This document shows, piece after piece, positions 1 to 7,633 of a stretch of DNA of 61,578 nt; positions within the stretch are counted from its first letter, which is position 1, and each line of letters starts with the position of its first letter. The stretch spans positions 1 through 61,578 of the forward strand of contig JAJDZD010000049.1 in NCBI GenBank assembly GCA_022824865.1, in the 5' to 3' direction. This stretch comes from Chloroflexota bacterium. Its GTDB lineage: Bacteria; Chloroflexota; UBA11872. The translations under genes were made by a program, and so were the position numbers. Below the pieces are notes generated by a model. It did no database searches. It saw only the letters and a program-made list of their open reading frames with translations, and was not told the origin of the DNA.

Positions 1-1
1 G

Positions 2-859
2 GACATCCCGGCGGTCTACCCCAACCACCACAAGCTGCTGGAAGACCCCAACGTGGACGCCGTGGCCATCATCCTGGGCCACCACCTGCACGCCGACCTG
101 ACCATCGACGCCCTCAACGCCGGCCGTCACGTCCTGGTCGAAAAGCCGATGGCCAACACGCTGGAGGAATGCGACCGCATGATCGAGGCCGAGCAGGCCT
201 CCGGCAAGATCCTGCAGATCGGCCTGACCGGCCGCTTCCACCCGGCGATGCGCAAGGCGCGGGAGATTCTGGACAGCAACCAGCTTGGCCCGGTGGTTAC
301 GGCGCTATCGCGATTCAACAAGAACTTGGGCTTCGCCGGACGCCGCTACCAGTACCGCACCCGCTGGATGGGCGGCGGCATGTGGATGGAGAACGGCGTG
401 CATGCGGTGGACTGGCTGACGCACTGCATCGGCGCGAAGGCCGTGACGGTGAAGGCCAAACAGAGCACCTCCATGCACTACCAGGGCGCCGACGACGTGA
501 CCACAGCCTTCGTGCAGTACGCCAACGGGATTCCGGGCCTGCTGGTGGTGGTGGGCAGCGCGCACGGTTGCGCGACCGACGGAATCGAGGCGCACTGCGC
601 GCTGGGCGAGATTCAGTACACCATCCGCGGCTCGGTGCGGGTCGGCAAGAACAACGAGTGGCGCGACGTGGAGCACGACGGCAAGCACGGGTTCTGCGAG
701 CAGTACCGGCACTTCGCGGAATCAATCGCGATGGGCATGCGTCCGCAGACCAGCAGCCACTACGGCCGCCACATCATCGAGATCCTGCAGGCCGCCGAAA
801 CCTCGAGCATTACCGGCCAGGAGGTGCACCTGACCGACTACCACCGCATGCCCTGGTAA
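2..859 (+). CDS. Gfo/Idh/MocA family oxidoreductase (5' partial)
   Basis: The window starts inside this gene: the reading frame is open from base 2, so the true start and the N-terminal Rossmann glycine motif lie upstream. The visible 285 residues contain the family's EKP signature (V-E-K-P-M-A-N-T near residues 45-51), which in this family packs against the NAD(P) nicotinamide and carries the conserved lysine. The segment N-G-V-H-A-V-D-W further on matches the H-x-x-D substrate-site region of the C-terminal alpha/beta domain. Members oxidise sugars, inositols or similar polyols. The specific substrate cannot be read from the sequence. It is followed after 43 bases by the LUD/iron-sulfur gene on the same strand, which may be co-transcribed. 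Confidence 0.88.
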   Translation, partial: DIPAVYPNHHKLLEDPNVDAVAIILGHHLHADLTIDALNAGRHVLVEKPMANTLEECDRMIEAEQASGKILQIGLTGRFHPAMRKAREILDSNQLGPVVTALSRFNKNLGFAGRRYQYRTRWMGGGMWMENGVHAVDWLTHCIGAKAVTVKAKQSTSMHYQGADDVTTAFVQYANGIPGLLVVVGSAHGCATDGIEAHCALGEIQYTIRGSVRVGKNNEWRDVEHDGKHGFCEQYRHFAESIAMGMRPQTSSHYGRHIIEILQAAETSSITGQEVHLTDYHRMPW

Positions 860-902
860 GGCACATGCGATTGCGTGCGTTCCCGCAAGCCGTGAGGCGG
901 TG

Positions 903-3059
903 ATGGCGCCAGGAGCCGCCGGGCACGCGATTCCGCCGTTCAAGGAGCGGCTGCGCGAAGCGCTGGAGTCTGACTCGCTGCCGGTGGCGCTGGGCCGCTC
1001 GCTGCCGCAGCTCAGCGAGCGCCGCGACGCGGCCTTCCGCACCCGCGACTTCCAGGGCAGCCAGGCCGACCTGGGCGGCCGCCGCCAAGCGGCGCTGGAG
1101 CGAATGCCGGAGTTGGTTGAGGAGTTCACGGCGGCGGCGGAGGCGGTTGGGACCGTGGTCCACGGACCTACGGATGCCGCCGGTGCGGTTGCCACGGCGA
1201 TCCAGGTGCTGCATGACCACGAGGTCCAGATGGTCGTCAAGAGCAAGTCGATGGCCACCGAGGAGATCCAGCTCAACGCGGCGCTGGAGGACGACGGCAT
1301 CGAGGTCGTGGAAACCGACCTCGGCGAGTTCCTGGTGCAGGTTGCCGGGGAGCGTCCCTCGCACATCATCGCGCCCGCCCTGCACATCACGCGCGAGCGC
1401 GCGGCCGAACTGATCAGCAAGGCAACGGGCGAAGACCTGCCGCCGGATCCCGACGTGCTGGTGGGAGCGGCGGCCCGCCACTTGCGGAGCCGCTTCATCA
1501 ACGCCGGCGCTGGGATCACTGGCGCGAACGCGCTGGTGGCGGCGACGGGCACGGTGATGCTGGTAAGCAACGAGGGCAACGCGCGCCTGGCCAGCGCCCT
1601 GCCGCCGGTGCACATCGTGATCGCCGGCATCGACAAGCTGGTGCCCTCGCTGGCCGACGCGACAACGATGCTGGAGAGCCTGCCGCGCAGCGCGACCGGC
1701 CAGCCGATTTCGACCTACGTCTCCTTCATCTCGGGGCCGAGCCGCAGCGCGGACATCGAGCTGTCGCTGTCGATGGGGGTTCACGGGCCGCGCCACGTAC
1801 ACATCATCCTGCTCGACAACGGGCGCGAGGCCATTCGCACCAACCCGAGGATGCGCTCAGCCTTGCAGTGCGTGCGCTGCGGGGCCTGCTCGAACGTGTG
1901 CCCGGTGTACCAACAGGTCGGCGGCCACGCGATGGGGCACATCTACACGGGGCCTATCGGGCTGCTGGTGACACCGCACCACCACGGCCTGGAGCACATC
2001 GCCGGGCCGCAGTCCCTCTGCGCCGGCTGCGGGGCGTGCGCCAGCGTCTGTCCGGCAGGGATCCCGATTCCTGACCTGATCCTGGACGTACGCGAGCGGG
2101 CCGTGTCCGAGGGACATTCCAGCAACGCCATGAAAAAACGCGCCCTGAGCGCACTGGCGGACGAGCGGCTGCTGGAGCGCGGCGCCCGGCTGGCCTCAAG
2201 GGCCCCGTGGTTGCAAGCGTTGGGTCAGCGCCTGCCCGGCTCGCCGCTGAAAAAGCGGCCGCTGCCGCGAGTACAGGGACGGCCGTTCCGGGATCGCATT
2301 GGCGCTGTGACGACACCCAACCGCAAGGCAACCACGCGAGTGGCCTACTTTCCAGGCTGTCTGACCGACTGGCTGTCGCCGGATACCGGCGAGGCTGCCG
2401 TGGCGGTGCTGGAGGCGCTGGGAGTAGCTGTGGAACCGGTGCAATTCGCCTCGTGCTGCGGGCTGCCGGCCATCAACGCGGGATACAAGGACGAAGCGAC
2501 CCGGATGATGCGGCAGACGGTTGAAGCCATTGAAGCCCTGGAGGTGGACACGGTAGTCAGCACCTCAACCAGCTGCGCCGGGGCGATGCTGCACGACTAC
2601 GCACGGCTGACGGATGACGATCCGGCCTGGGCCGAGCGTGTCCGCGCGGCGGCCGCCAGAGTGAGGGACTTCACAAGCTACGTGGCAGAGCTAGGACTTC
2701 CCGACGAGATGCTCGGCCGGGCCAGCGGCGTTGTGACCGTTCACGACGCCTGTCAGTCTAAACACGGCATGGGGCTGGGGCCCGAAACCCGCGAGCTGCT
2801 GACCGACGCCGGTTACACCGTCGTCGAAGCCCCGCCCTCAGGCGAGTGCTGCGGCTTCGGCGGGTCATTCTCGTTCGATCACCCGGAAGTCGCCCAGCGC
2901 ATGCGCGCCCGCAAGCTGGAGGCGTTTGCCGAGACGGGCGCCGAAGTTGTCTGCGCGGACAACCCGGGGTGCCTGCTGCACTTGAAGGAGGGACCGGCAG
3001 TAGATGGCGCAGGCCGGCCGGTGCACTTGGCTGAGTTGCTGCGACCAGTCGTCGACTAG
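903..3059 (+). CDS. LUD domain / ferredoxin / CCG-domain fusion protein (LldF-LldE-like)
   Basis: A 718-residue fusion of parts that are usually separate subunits of the LutABC/LldEFG lactate oxidation complex. Residues about 60-310 form the LUD domain of LldF/LutB. Two [4Fe-4S] motifs follow: C-V-R-C-G-A-C-S-N-V-C-P near 323-334 and C-A-G-C-G-A-C-A-S-V-C-P near 373-384. Two cysteine-rich CCG domains, as in LldE/LutA and HdrB, complete it (F-A-S-C-C-G-L near 518 and E-C-C-G-F-G-G near 648). The likely role is electron transfer during oxidation of lactate or another 2-hydroxy acid, but no FAD dehydrogenase subunit is adjacent, so the donor is unknown. ATG at 903 is preferred over GTG at 900 because the AGGCGG upstream is better spaced from it. 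Confidence 0.88.
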   Translation: MAPGAAGHAIPPFKERLREALESDSLPVALGRSLPQLSERRDAAFRTRDFQGSQADLGGRRQAALERMPELVEEFTAAAEAVGTVVHGPTDAAGAVATAIQVLHDHEVQMVVKSKSMATEEIQLNAALEDDGIEVVETDLGEFLVQVAGERPSHIIAPALHITRERAAELISKATGEDLPPDPDVLVGAAARHLRSRFINAGAGITGANALVAATGTVMLVSNEGNARLASALPPVHIVIAGIDKLVPSLADATTMLESLPRSATGQPISTYVSFISGPSRSADIELSLSMGVHGPRHVHIILLDNGREAIRTNPRMRSALQCVRCGACSNVCPVYQQVGGHAMGHIYTGPIGLLVTPHHHGLEHIAGPQSLCAGCGACASVCPAGIPIPDLILDVRERAVSEGHSSNAMKKRALSALADERLLERGARLASRAPWLQALGQRLPGSPLKKRPLPRVQGRPFRDRIGAVTTPNRKATTRVAYFPGCLTDWLSPDTGEAAVAVLEALGVAVEPVQFASCCGLPAINAGYKDEATRMMRQTVEAIEALEVDTVVSTSTSCAGAMLHDYARLTDDDPAWAERVRAAAARVRDFTSYVAELGLPDEMLGRASGVVTVHDACQSKHGMGLGPETRELLTDAGYTVVEAPPSGECCGFGGSFSFDHPEVAQRMRARKLEAFAETGAEVVCADNPGCLLHLKEGPAVDGAGRPVHLAELLRPVVD

Positions 3060-3071
3060 GGTGGTGGCCGC

Positions 3072-3275
3072 CTAGGACCAGAGACGGACGACGGCGACGA
3101 TGAGGCCGGTGGCGACACCGACGATGCTGAGCATGCGCAATGTGAGACGCAACTCAAGATCTTTGAGGTCCGCTTTGGTGGCGAGATGTTCGTAGGCGCC
3201 TTCGAGGCGGCTCATGCGACGGCCGAGCCTTGCAATTTCAGTTGTCGGATCGGCACCGGTCTCGCCTGCGGTCAT
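3072..3275 (-). CDS. small membrane-anchored coiled-coil protein
   Basis: A 67-residue protein with a short charged helix (residues about 10-45, with L-A-T-K-A-D-L-K-D-L-E reminiscent of DUF1640/XhlA-type coiled coils) and one C-terminal hydrophobic segment ending in V-V-R-L-W-S. The topology is a cytoplasmic coiled coil tethered by a single C-terminal membrane helix. The start at 3275 is chosen because a GGAGGG ribosome-binding site lies six bases upstream; a longer frame to 3302 lacks one. It ends convergently against the LUD-fusion gene. No function can be assigned, but it resembles the proteins at 28748 and, in general layout, the array at 16.4-18.4 kb. Confidence 0.6.
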   Translation of the reverse strand: MTAGETGADPTTEIARLGRRMSRLEGAYEHLATKADLKDLELRLTLRMLSIVGVATGLIVAVVRLWS

Positions 3276-3362
3276 GGTGGCCCTCCGGTGCACGCGGTCC
3301 ACCCTGCCGCTACGCGCGACGCTTAGTCGTTCCGGACGTCACGCTTCAATCCTAGGCGATCG

Positions 3363-3866
3363 CTAGTCGTCGCTTCCATTGTGACCGTCGATGACCGCCC
3401 AGAAGTCTGAGGTGACCGGCCAGTCGAGTTGGTGACTCCCGACCCAGAGTTTGCGCACCATGCCCGTCGGATCGATGAGGATCAGGGATGGCCGCGCGGT
3501 GTTCCACGAGTCGAGGTTGATCCGCACGTACACGCCATAGTCACGGGTCATCTGTCGGTCGGGATCGGCCAGCACGGGGAACGGTATTTCCTCGCGCCTG
3601 GCGAAGGCGGATACGGCGTCGAGATTCTGCGGAAAGATGCACGCGAGGGAGGCGCCTCTTCGTGTCCACTCGTCCAGCTCGACCTCGAGCCGCGCCAGGA
3701 ACCCCTGGCAGCTCAGTCACCACGTATGCCGCACGAAGACCAGGCACAGCCATCCGCCGGCGTAGTCCCGCAGCGTGGCGCGTTCGTCCGTTCTCGCCAC
3801 GGGAACATCAAAGTCCGGTGCAGGGTCGCCGAGTGCAAAGGTTGTCGAGCCTTCGGCGCGAGGCAT
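3363..3866 (-). CDS. AhpC/TSA-type redoxin, candidate selenoprotein with in-frame UGA (UxxC)
   Basis: Read from ATG at 3866, one frame runs for 168 codons to the stop at 3363, interrupted only by TGA at codon 50 (bases 3717-3719). Upstream of it lies G-D-P-A-P-D-F-D-V-P (residues 13-22), the usual start of a peroxiredoxin/thioredoxin fold. The TGA falls in F-V-R-H-T-W-[TGA]-L-S-C, exactly where redoxins of this family carry the first cysteine of CxxC, giving U50-x-x-C53. The frame continues with normal redoxin sequence (F-P-V-L-A-D-P-D near 100, then S-L-I-L-I-D-P-T-G-M). A hairpin of bacterial SECIS type starts three bases downstream of the TGA. The best reading is a selenocysteine-containing thiol peroxidase or thioredoxin-like protein. 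The alternative is a pseudogene with a Cys-to-stop mutation. An ordinary gene finder would split it and lose the N-terminal half. Confidence 0.78.
3687..3714 (-). promoter_or_regulatory. candidate bacterial SECIS hairpin
   Basis: In the mRNA directly after UGA codon 50 of the redoxin gene, GAGC and GCTC pair as a 4-bp lower stem, a small internal loop (U opposite GCG) follows, then GCCAGG and CCTGGC pair perfectly as a 6-bp upper stem closed by the tetraloop GGUU. The first loop guanines are 14-15 bases after the UGA. Bacterial SECIS elements, recognised by SelB, have a short upper stem with a small apical loop that has a G in its first two positions, at about this distance. The fit was judged by eye, without free-energy calculation. 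Confidence 0.68.
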
Positions 3867-3936
3867 GGCAAATCTCTAGGTCAAGGCTCTCCGACGGGAT
3901 CACAGTAGTACCGATTCGGTAGAACCGACAACAACG

Positions 3937-4953
3937 CTAGGGCGTGACCATGACCTTGATGTTGGCGTCCTTACGGGTGCGGGCACTCTCCAGCGCCTCG
4001 CCGGCGGCTTCGAGCGGGTAGTGGGCGGTCACGAGAGGCTTGATGTCAACCGCGCCGCGAGACAGCAGGTCAACGGCCAGCGGCCAAGTGTTGGCGTAGC
4101 GGAAGACGCCGGCAATGTCGAGGGCCTTGTCAACCAGTTCGTTGGTGTCGATGGGCGTCAGATCGGCGTCGGTCATACCCACCAGCACGATCCGCCCGCC
4201 ACGGCGAGCGATGCGAGTGGTCTGAGTGAGAGTGGTGGAGTTGCCGGCGGTCTCAAAGACCAGATCGAATTCGGTGGAACGGGTTCGGCCGACGTCTTCG
4301 GTGCGGGCGTCGATGGCCTCGGTTGCGCCAAGTTCAAGAGCCTTCTGGAGGCGGAATGGCTCGACGTCGACCAGGGTGACGTCGTGAATGCCCTGGCTTT
4401 GGAGAGCCAAGAGGGTCATGAGGCCGATGGGACCGGCACCAAGGATGGCGGCACGGTCGCCAAGGCGGGCCTTTCCGCGGCGAGCGGCGAAGAGGCCGAC
4501 GGAGAGCGGCTCGATGAGCGCGGCCTCGTCATACGAGACGTGGTCGGGGATACGGTAGGCGAAGTCGGCGGGGTGGGCGACGTATTCGACGAATGCGCCG
4601 TGGACCGGGGGCGTGGCCATAAAGACAACGTCGTCACAGAGGTTGTAGTGGCCTGACCGGCAGTGCACACAGGCGCGGCAGGGCACGCCGGGTTCGATGG
4701 AGACTCGCTCGCCTTCGGCGAGCGAGATCACCCCTGATCCCAGGGCAACGACTTCCCCTGAAGGCTCGTGGCCGAGGATGAGGGGCTCGCGGACGACGTA
4801 GCGGCCAATGCGGCCGTGCTCGTAGTAGTGAACGTCCGAGGCGCAGACGCCGACGGAGCGGATGCGGATGAGGACTTCGCCGGGGTCGGGCTCGGGCAGC
4901 GGGACGTCGCGGGTGCGAACTCGAAGAGCTGATTCGAGGTAGGAAGCTTTCAT
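3937..4953 (-). CDS. zinc-dependent medium-chain alcohol dehydrogenase, sorbitol/xylitol dehydrogenase type
   Basis: A 338-residue medium-chain dehydrogenase. Catalytic zinc ligands are visible as C37, the G-H-E at 61-63 and E148. The structural zinc lobe has its four cysteines at 92, 95, 98 and 106. The nucleotide-binding loop G-A-G-P-I-G is at 172-177, and D196 at the end of the second beta strand favours NAD over NADP. The H-Y-Y-x-x-G-R-I-G segment after C37 is typical of the L-iditol/sorbitol/xylitol dehydrogenase branch, so a polyol-to-ketose oxidation is likely. It lies 35 bases after the cyclase gene on the same strand and they may form a small catabolic operon. Confidence 0.88.
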   Translation of the reverse strand: MKASYLESALRVRTRDVPLPEPDPGEVLIRIRSVGVCASDVHYYEHGRIGRYVVREPLILGHEPSGEVVALGSGVISLAEGERVSIEPGVPCRACVHCRSGHYNLCDDVVFMATPPVHGAFVEYVAHPADFAYRIPDHVSYDEAALIEPLSVGLFAARRGKARLGDRAAILGAGPIGLMTLLALQSQGIHDVTLVDVEPFRLQKALELGATEAIDARTEDVGRTRSTEFDLVFETAGNSTTLTQTTRIARRGGRIVLVGMTDADLTPIDTNELVDKALDIAGVFRYANTWPLAVDLLSRGAVDIKPLVTAHYPLEAAGEALESARTRKDANIKVMVTP

Positions 4954-4988
4954 CGGCGGCTCCGAGGCTGGTGGGTCACTGGCCAGAC

Positions 4989-5807
4989 CTAGGCGATCGC
5001 GATGGGGCGGACGGGCGAGGCGGTGGCGCCGACGATCTTGAGGGGGGACATGACGAACACGAACTCGTGGACGTTGGCGGCGGCGAGAGATTCGAGGTCG
5101 GCGTTCTCAAGGATGTGAATGCCGTTGTCGACGAGGAATATGCCGTGGACTGGCAGACGATCGTCGCCGGCGGGGATGAACTCGAAGGTCATGGTGTCCG
5201 CACCGCCGAGGTAAACGCCGGTCTCGGCAAGCCATTCGGCGCAGTTGGCCGTGATGCCAGGCTGGCCACTCTCGAGATCGAGGAACGACGGCTCGTTCCA
5301 ACGTTGCATGAGGCCGGTACGGACGAGGAAGGCATCGTCCTTACGGACTTCGACGCCGTGCTCGCGGGCGACGGCCTGGGCAACGTCGGCGGTAATGGCG
5401 AAGTCATTGGGCAGGATGTCCACGCCCTCGGCGCCGGCTACGTCCAAAAGGACGCCACGGCGCACGATGGGCGGCACGCGCTCGATGCCATGCTCGGTCA
5501 TGCCGCGGCCGCCGCTCTGGACCTTGACCGCTTCGAGGCCGCCGCACATGATTCCGTCACGCGCGAAGTGGGCAAGCGCGTCGAGGTGCGTGCCAGTGTG
5601 GCCGCACATGACGATCAACTCGTTAGCGGAACCAAGTCCACCCGGCCGCATGGTGTCGCCGTGGCGCCGCTGCAGGGTGAACACGTAGGGCGGATGCGAC
5701 GGATGGACCGGCATGCCCATGTTGTACGGCGTGCCAAGGTCATAGACCTGTCGATCCACTATGGAGTCAAGCACGGTCGGGTCCATGGCGGAGCCTCGGG
5801 CAGACAT
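4989..5807 (-). CDS. cyclase family protein (kynurenine formamidase-like metal hydrolase)
   Basis: A 272-residue member of the cyclase family (PF04199). The metal-binding signature H-T-G-T-H-L-D-A-L-A-H is at residues 70-80, matching H-x-G-T-H-x-D-x-x-x-H. Relatives include bacterial kynurenine formamidase, isatin hydrolase and polyketide cyclases, all Zn/Mn hydrolases acting on amides or lactones. The substrate is unknown. It sits directly upstream of the polyol-type dehydrogenase. The start is ambiguous between the ATG at 5807 and the one eight codons in at 5786; neither has a strong ribosome-binding site. Confidence 0.85.
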   Translation of the reverse strand: MSARGSAMDPTVLDSIVDRQVYDLGTPYNMGMPVHPSHPPYVFTLQRRHGDTMRPGGLGSANELIVMCGHTGTHLDALAHFARDGIMCGGLEAVKVQSGGRGMTEHGIERVPPIVRRGVLLDVAGAEGVDILPNDFAITADVAQAVAREHGVEVRKDDAFLVRTGLMQRWNEPSFLDLESGQPGITANCAEWLAETGVYLGGADTMTFEFIPAGDDRLPVHGIFLVDNGIHILENADLESLAAANVHEFVFVMSPLKIVGATASPVRPIAIA

Positions 5808-5946
5808 GGCTGCCGAATCCTGCCGCTCTGTGCCGAGGCAGGCAAACCCGCATAATCAGCGACGCTCGATCTGCTCACTGACGTTCAGGCTCCGGTGAGC
5901 GCCTCCCGCGGTTGCGCGACGGTCGCGGACGAACACAAAGGTCCGA

Positions 5947-6918
5947 ATGCGAATCGACACTCAAAGCCACATCTGGCCGGAGCCCTTCCTGGATTACCTG
6001 CAAACCCGCGACGAGGAGCCGCTGGCGTTTCGGGACGGCGAAACGCTCTTCATCGATACCGGGAAGTGGCGGCGGACGGCCATGCCGGGGCACTCGGACA
6101 TGGACGCCAAGGTGCGGACGATGGATGCCGCGGGCATCGACCTGACAGTGCTATCGCCGAACGATCCGGGCCCCGAGCGATTTGGTGACGACGGGCCGAT
6201 GGTGGCTCGGTTATTCAACGACTACATCGCCGAGCAGACCCGGGCGTATCCCGGACGTTTTACCGGGCTGTGCGTATTGCCTCTCTACCACGAGGCGGAG
6301 GCCCGAGAGGAACTGGATCGGGCCGTGCGCGACCTGGACATGCGGGGCGTGCTGCTCTACGCCAACCTGGATGGCCGGCATCCGGACGAGCCGGAGTTCG
6401 AGTGGCTGTTCGGACGGGCCGAGGAGCTGAGTATTCCGCTGTACCTGCACCCAGCCTGTCCGGTGACCATCGACCAGGTGGCAGGCCGGAACCTCACCGG
6501 CGCGCTGGGCCTGATGTTCGATACGACGATCGCGCTGGCGCGCATCATCGTGAGCGGGCTGATTGATCGCTACCCGGACCTGACGATCGTCTGCCCGCAC
6601 GTCGGCGGCGCGCTGCCGTACCTGATCGGACGGCTGGACCACCAGACGATGGTGCTGAAGCGGGGCGCCGAGAACCTGACCAGGCCACCGAGCGAATACC
6701 TGGGCCAAATCTGGTTCGACACGGTCTCGCCTTGGCCGGCTGCGGTGCGCTACGGTCTGGAGATGGTTGGGCCGGACCAACTGATGTTCGCCAGCGACCA
6801 CCCCTGGGTAGAGCCGGACGTGATCAGCCCGATCGTGGACGCTTTGCCTGTGACCGACGAGGAGCGGGCGAAGATTTATGGGGGGAACGCTGCGCGGCTG
6901 TTCGGGTTGGACGCGTAG
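5947..6918 (+). CDS. amidohydrolase family protein (ACMSD-like, PF04909)
   Basis: A 323-residue TIM-barrel protein of the amidohydrolase-2 family, whose members include aminocarboxymuconate-semialdehyde decarboxylase and 2,3-dihydroxybenzoate or gamma-resorcylate decarboxylases. The C-terminal signature F-A-S-D-H-P-W with the conserved metal aspartate and the ending G-G-N-A-A-R-L-F-G-L are clear, as is C-P-H-V-G-G near residue 220. The usual N-terminal H-x-H metal motif reads Q-S-H (residues 6-8), so the first histidine is replaced by glutamine. The start is supported by AAAGGT six bases upstream. It is divergent from the cyclase/dehydrogenase pair, with 139 bases between that probably hold both promoters. 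Confidence 0.85.
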   Translation: MRIDTQSHIWPEPFLDYLQTRDEEPLAFRDGETLFIDTGKWRRTAMPGHSDMDAKVRTMDAAGIDLTVLSPNDPGPERFGDDGPMVARLFNDYIAEQTRAYPGRFTGLCVLPLYHEAEAREELDRAVRDLDMRGVLLYANLDGRHPDEPEFEWLFGRAEELSIPLYLHPACPVTIDQVAGRNLTGALGLMFDTTIALARIIVSGLIDRYPDLTIVCPHVGGALPYLIGRLDHQTMVLKRGAENLTRPPSEYLGQIWFDTVSPWPAAVRYGLEMVGPDQLMFASDHPWVEPDVISPIVDALPVTDEERAKIYGGNAARLFGLDA

Positions 6919-7024
6919 GACGCCAAGATCTAAACGCTCGTAGACCTCGACTCCGGGCTCCGCGCTTGGCTGGCGGCCAGGACGCCAAGCGCCGAGCACT
7001 AGAGCACGATAGGGTCCGCGAAGA

Positions 7025-7633
7025 CTAGGGGTTCAGGTATTCGAGTCGTACGGCTTCGTTGATCAGATTGCGGGCGAAGGCCCAGAGGGTCTCGGAGCCG
7101 TGGGCAATGTGGGCGTTCACAGATAGAACCTGGTCGCGGGTAACGCCGTGTTGGCGCCAGGCCTGGCCCCTGGTGTGAAAGTTGAGGAGGAGGGGCTGGA
7201 GGCGGTCGAGGGCGGCGGCGAATCGGGCCTCGGGGGTTTGGCGGGCTTCGAACTCTTCCCAGAGGGCACGGAGACTGTGGCCCTGGCTGGCCGGGAGCAG
7301 GCCGTAGATGCGGTCGGCGGCGGCGCGTTCGCGCGCGGGTTGCAGGGCTTTCGCTTCCTCGTCGTAGACGAAGGCGTCGCCGGCGTCAATCTCCACGATG
7401 TCATGCACCAACAGCATGACAATCACCCGTGCGATGTCAGTGCCCGGAGGAGCGTAGTCGGCCAGCACCAGGGCAAACATGGTGACGTGCCAGCCGTGCT
7501 CGGCGTCGTTTTCGCGACGTTCCTCCGCCGTGATCAGGTTACGGCGTAGGACGCCCTTGGCCTTGTCGAGTTCCAGCAGGAACTCGACCCGGCGTTGCAG
7601 GTCGGCGTCAAGGCCCGGCGGATCGGCGCTCAG
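7025..7633 (-). CDS. HD-domain phosphohydrolase (YfbR/COG1896-like), probable CTG start
   Basis: The HD_3 family of 5'-deoxynucleotidases. The first ATG in frame (7480) would cut off the N-terminal part of the metal site. Reading upstream restores R-E-N-D-A-E-H-G-W-H at residues 41-49, which precedes the H-D pair at 77-78. The frame is open up to the end of the upstream quinone oxidoreductase gene but has no ATG, GTG or TTG there. The CTG at 7633 overlaps that gene's TGA stop as CTGA, lies behind AAGGTG, and gives 202 residues, the normal length of this family (E. coli YfbR is 199). I infer translation coupled to the upstream gene from CTG. The likely activity is dephosphorylation of (deoxy)nucleoside monophosphates. 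Confidence 0.78.
   Translation of the reverse strand: MSADPPGLDADLQRRVEFLLELDKAKGVLRRNLITAEERRENDAEHGWHVTMFALVLADYAPPGTDIARVIVMLLVHDIVEIDAGDAFVYDEEAKALQPARERAAADRIYGLLPASQGHSLRALWEEFEARQTPEARFAAALDRLQPLLLNFHTRGQAWRQHGVTRDQVLSVNAHIAHGSETLWAFARNLINEAVRLEYLNP

Noticed and set aside
3429..3908. 159-codon plus-strand frame across the redoxin gene
   Set aside because: It lies antisense to a frame with a clear redoxin match and has no family-like sequence itself.
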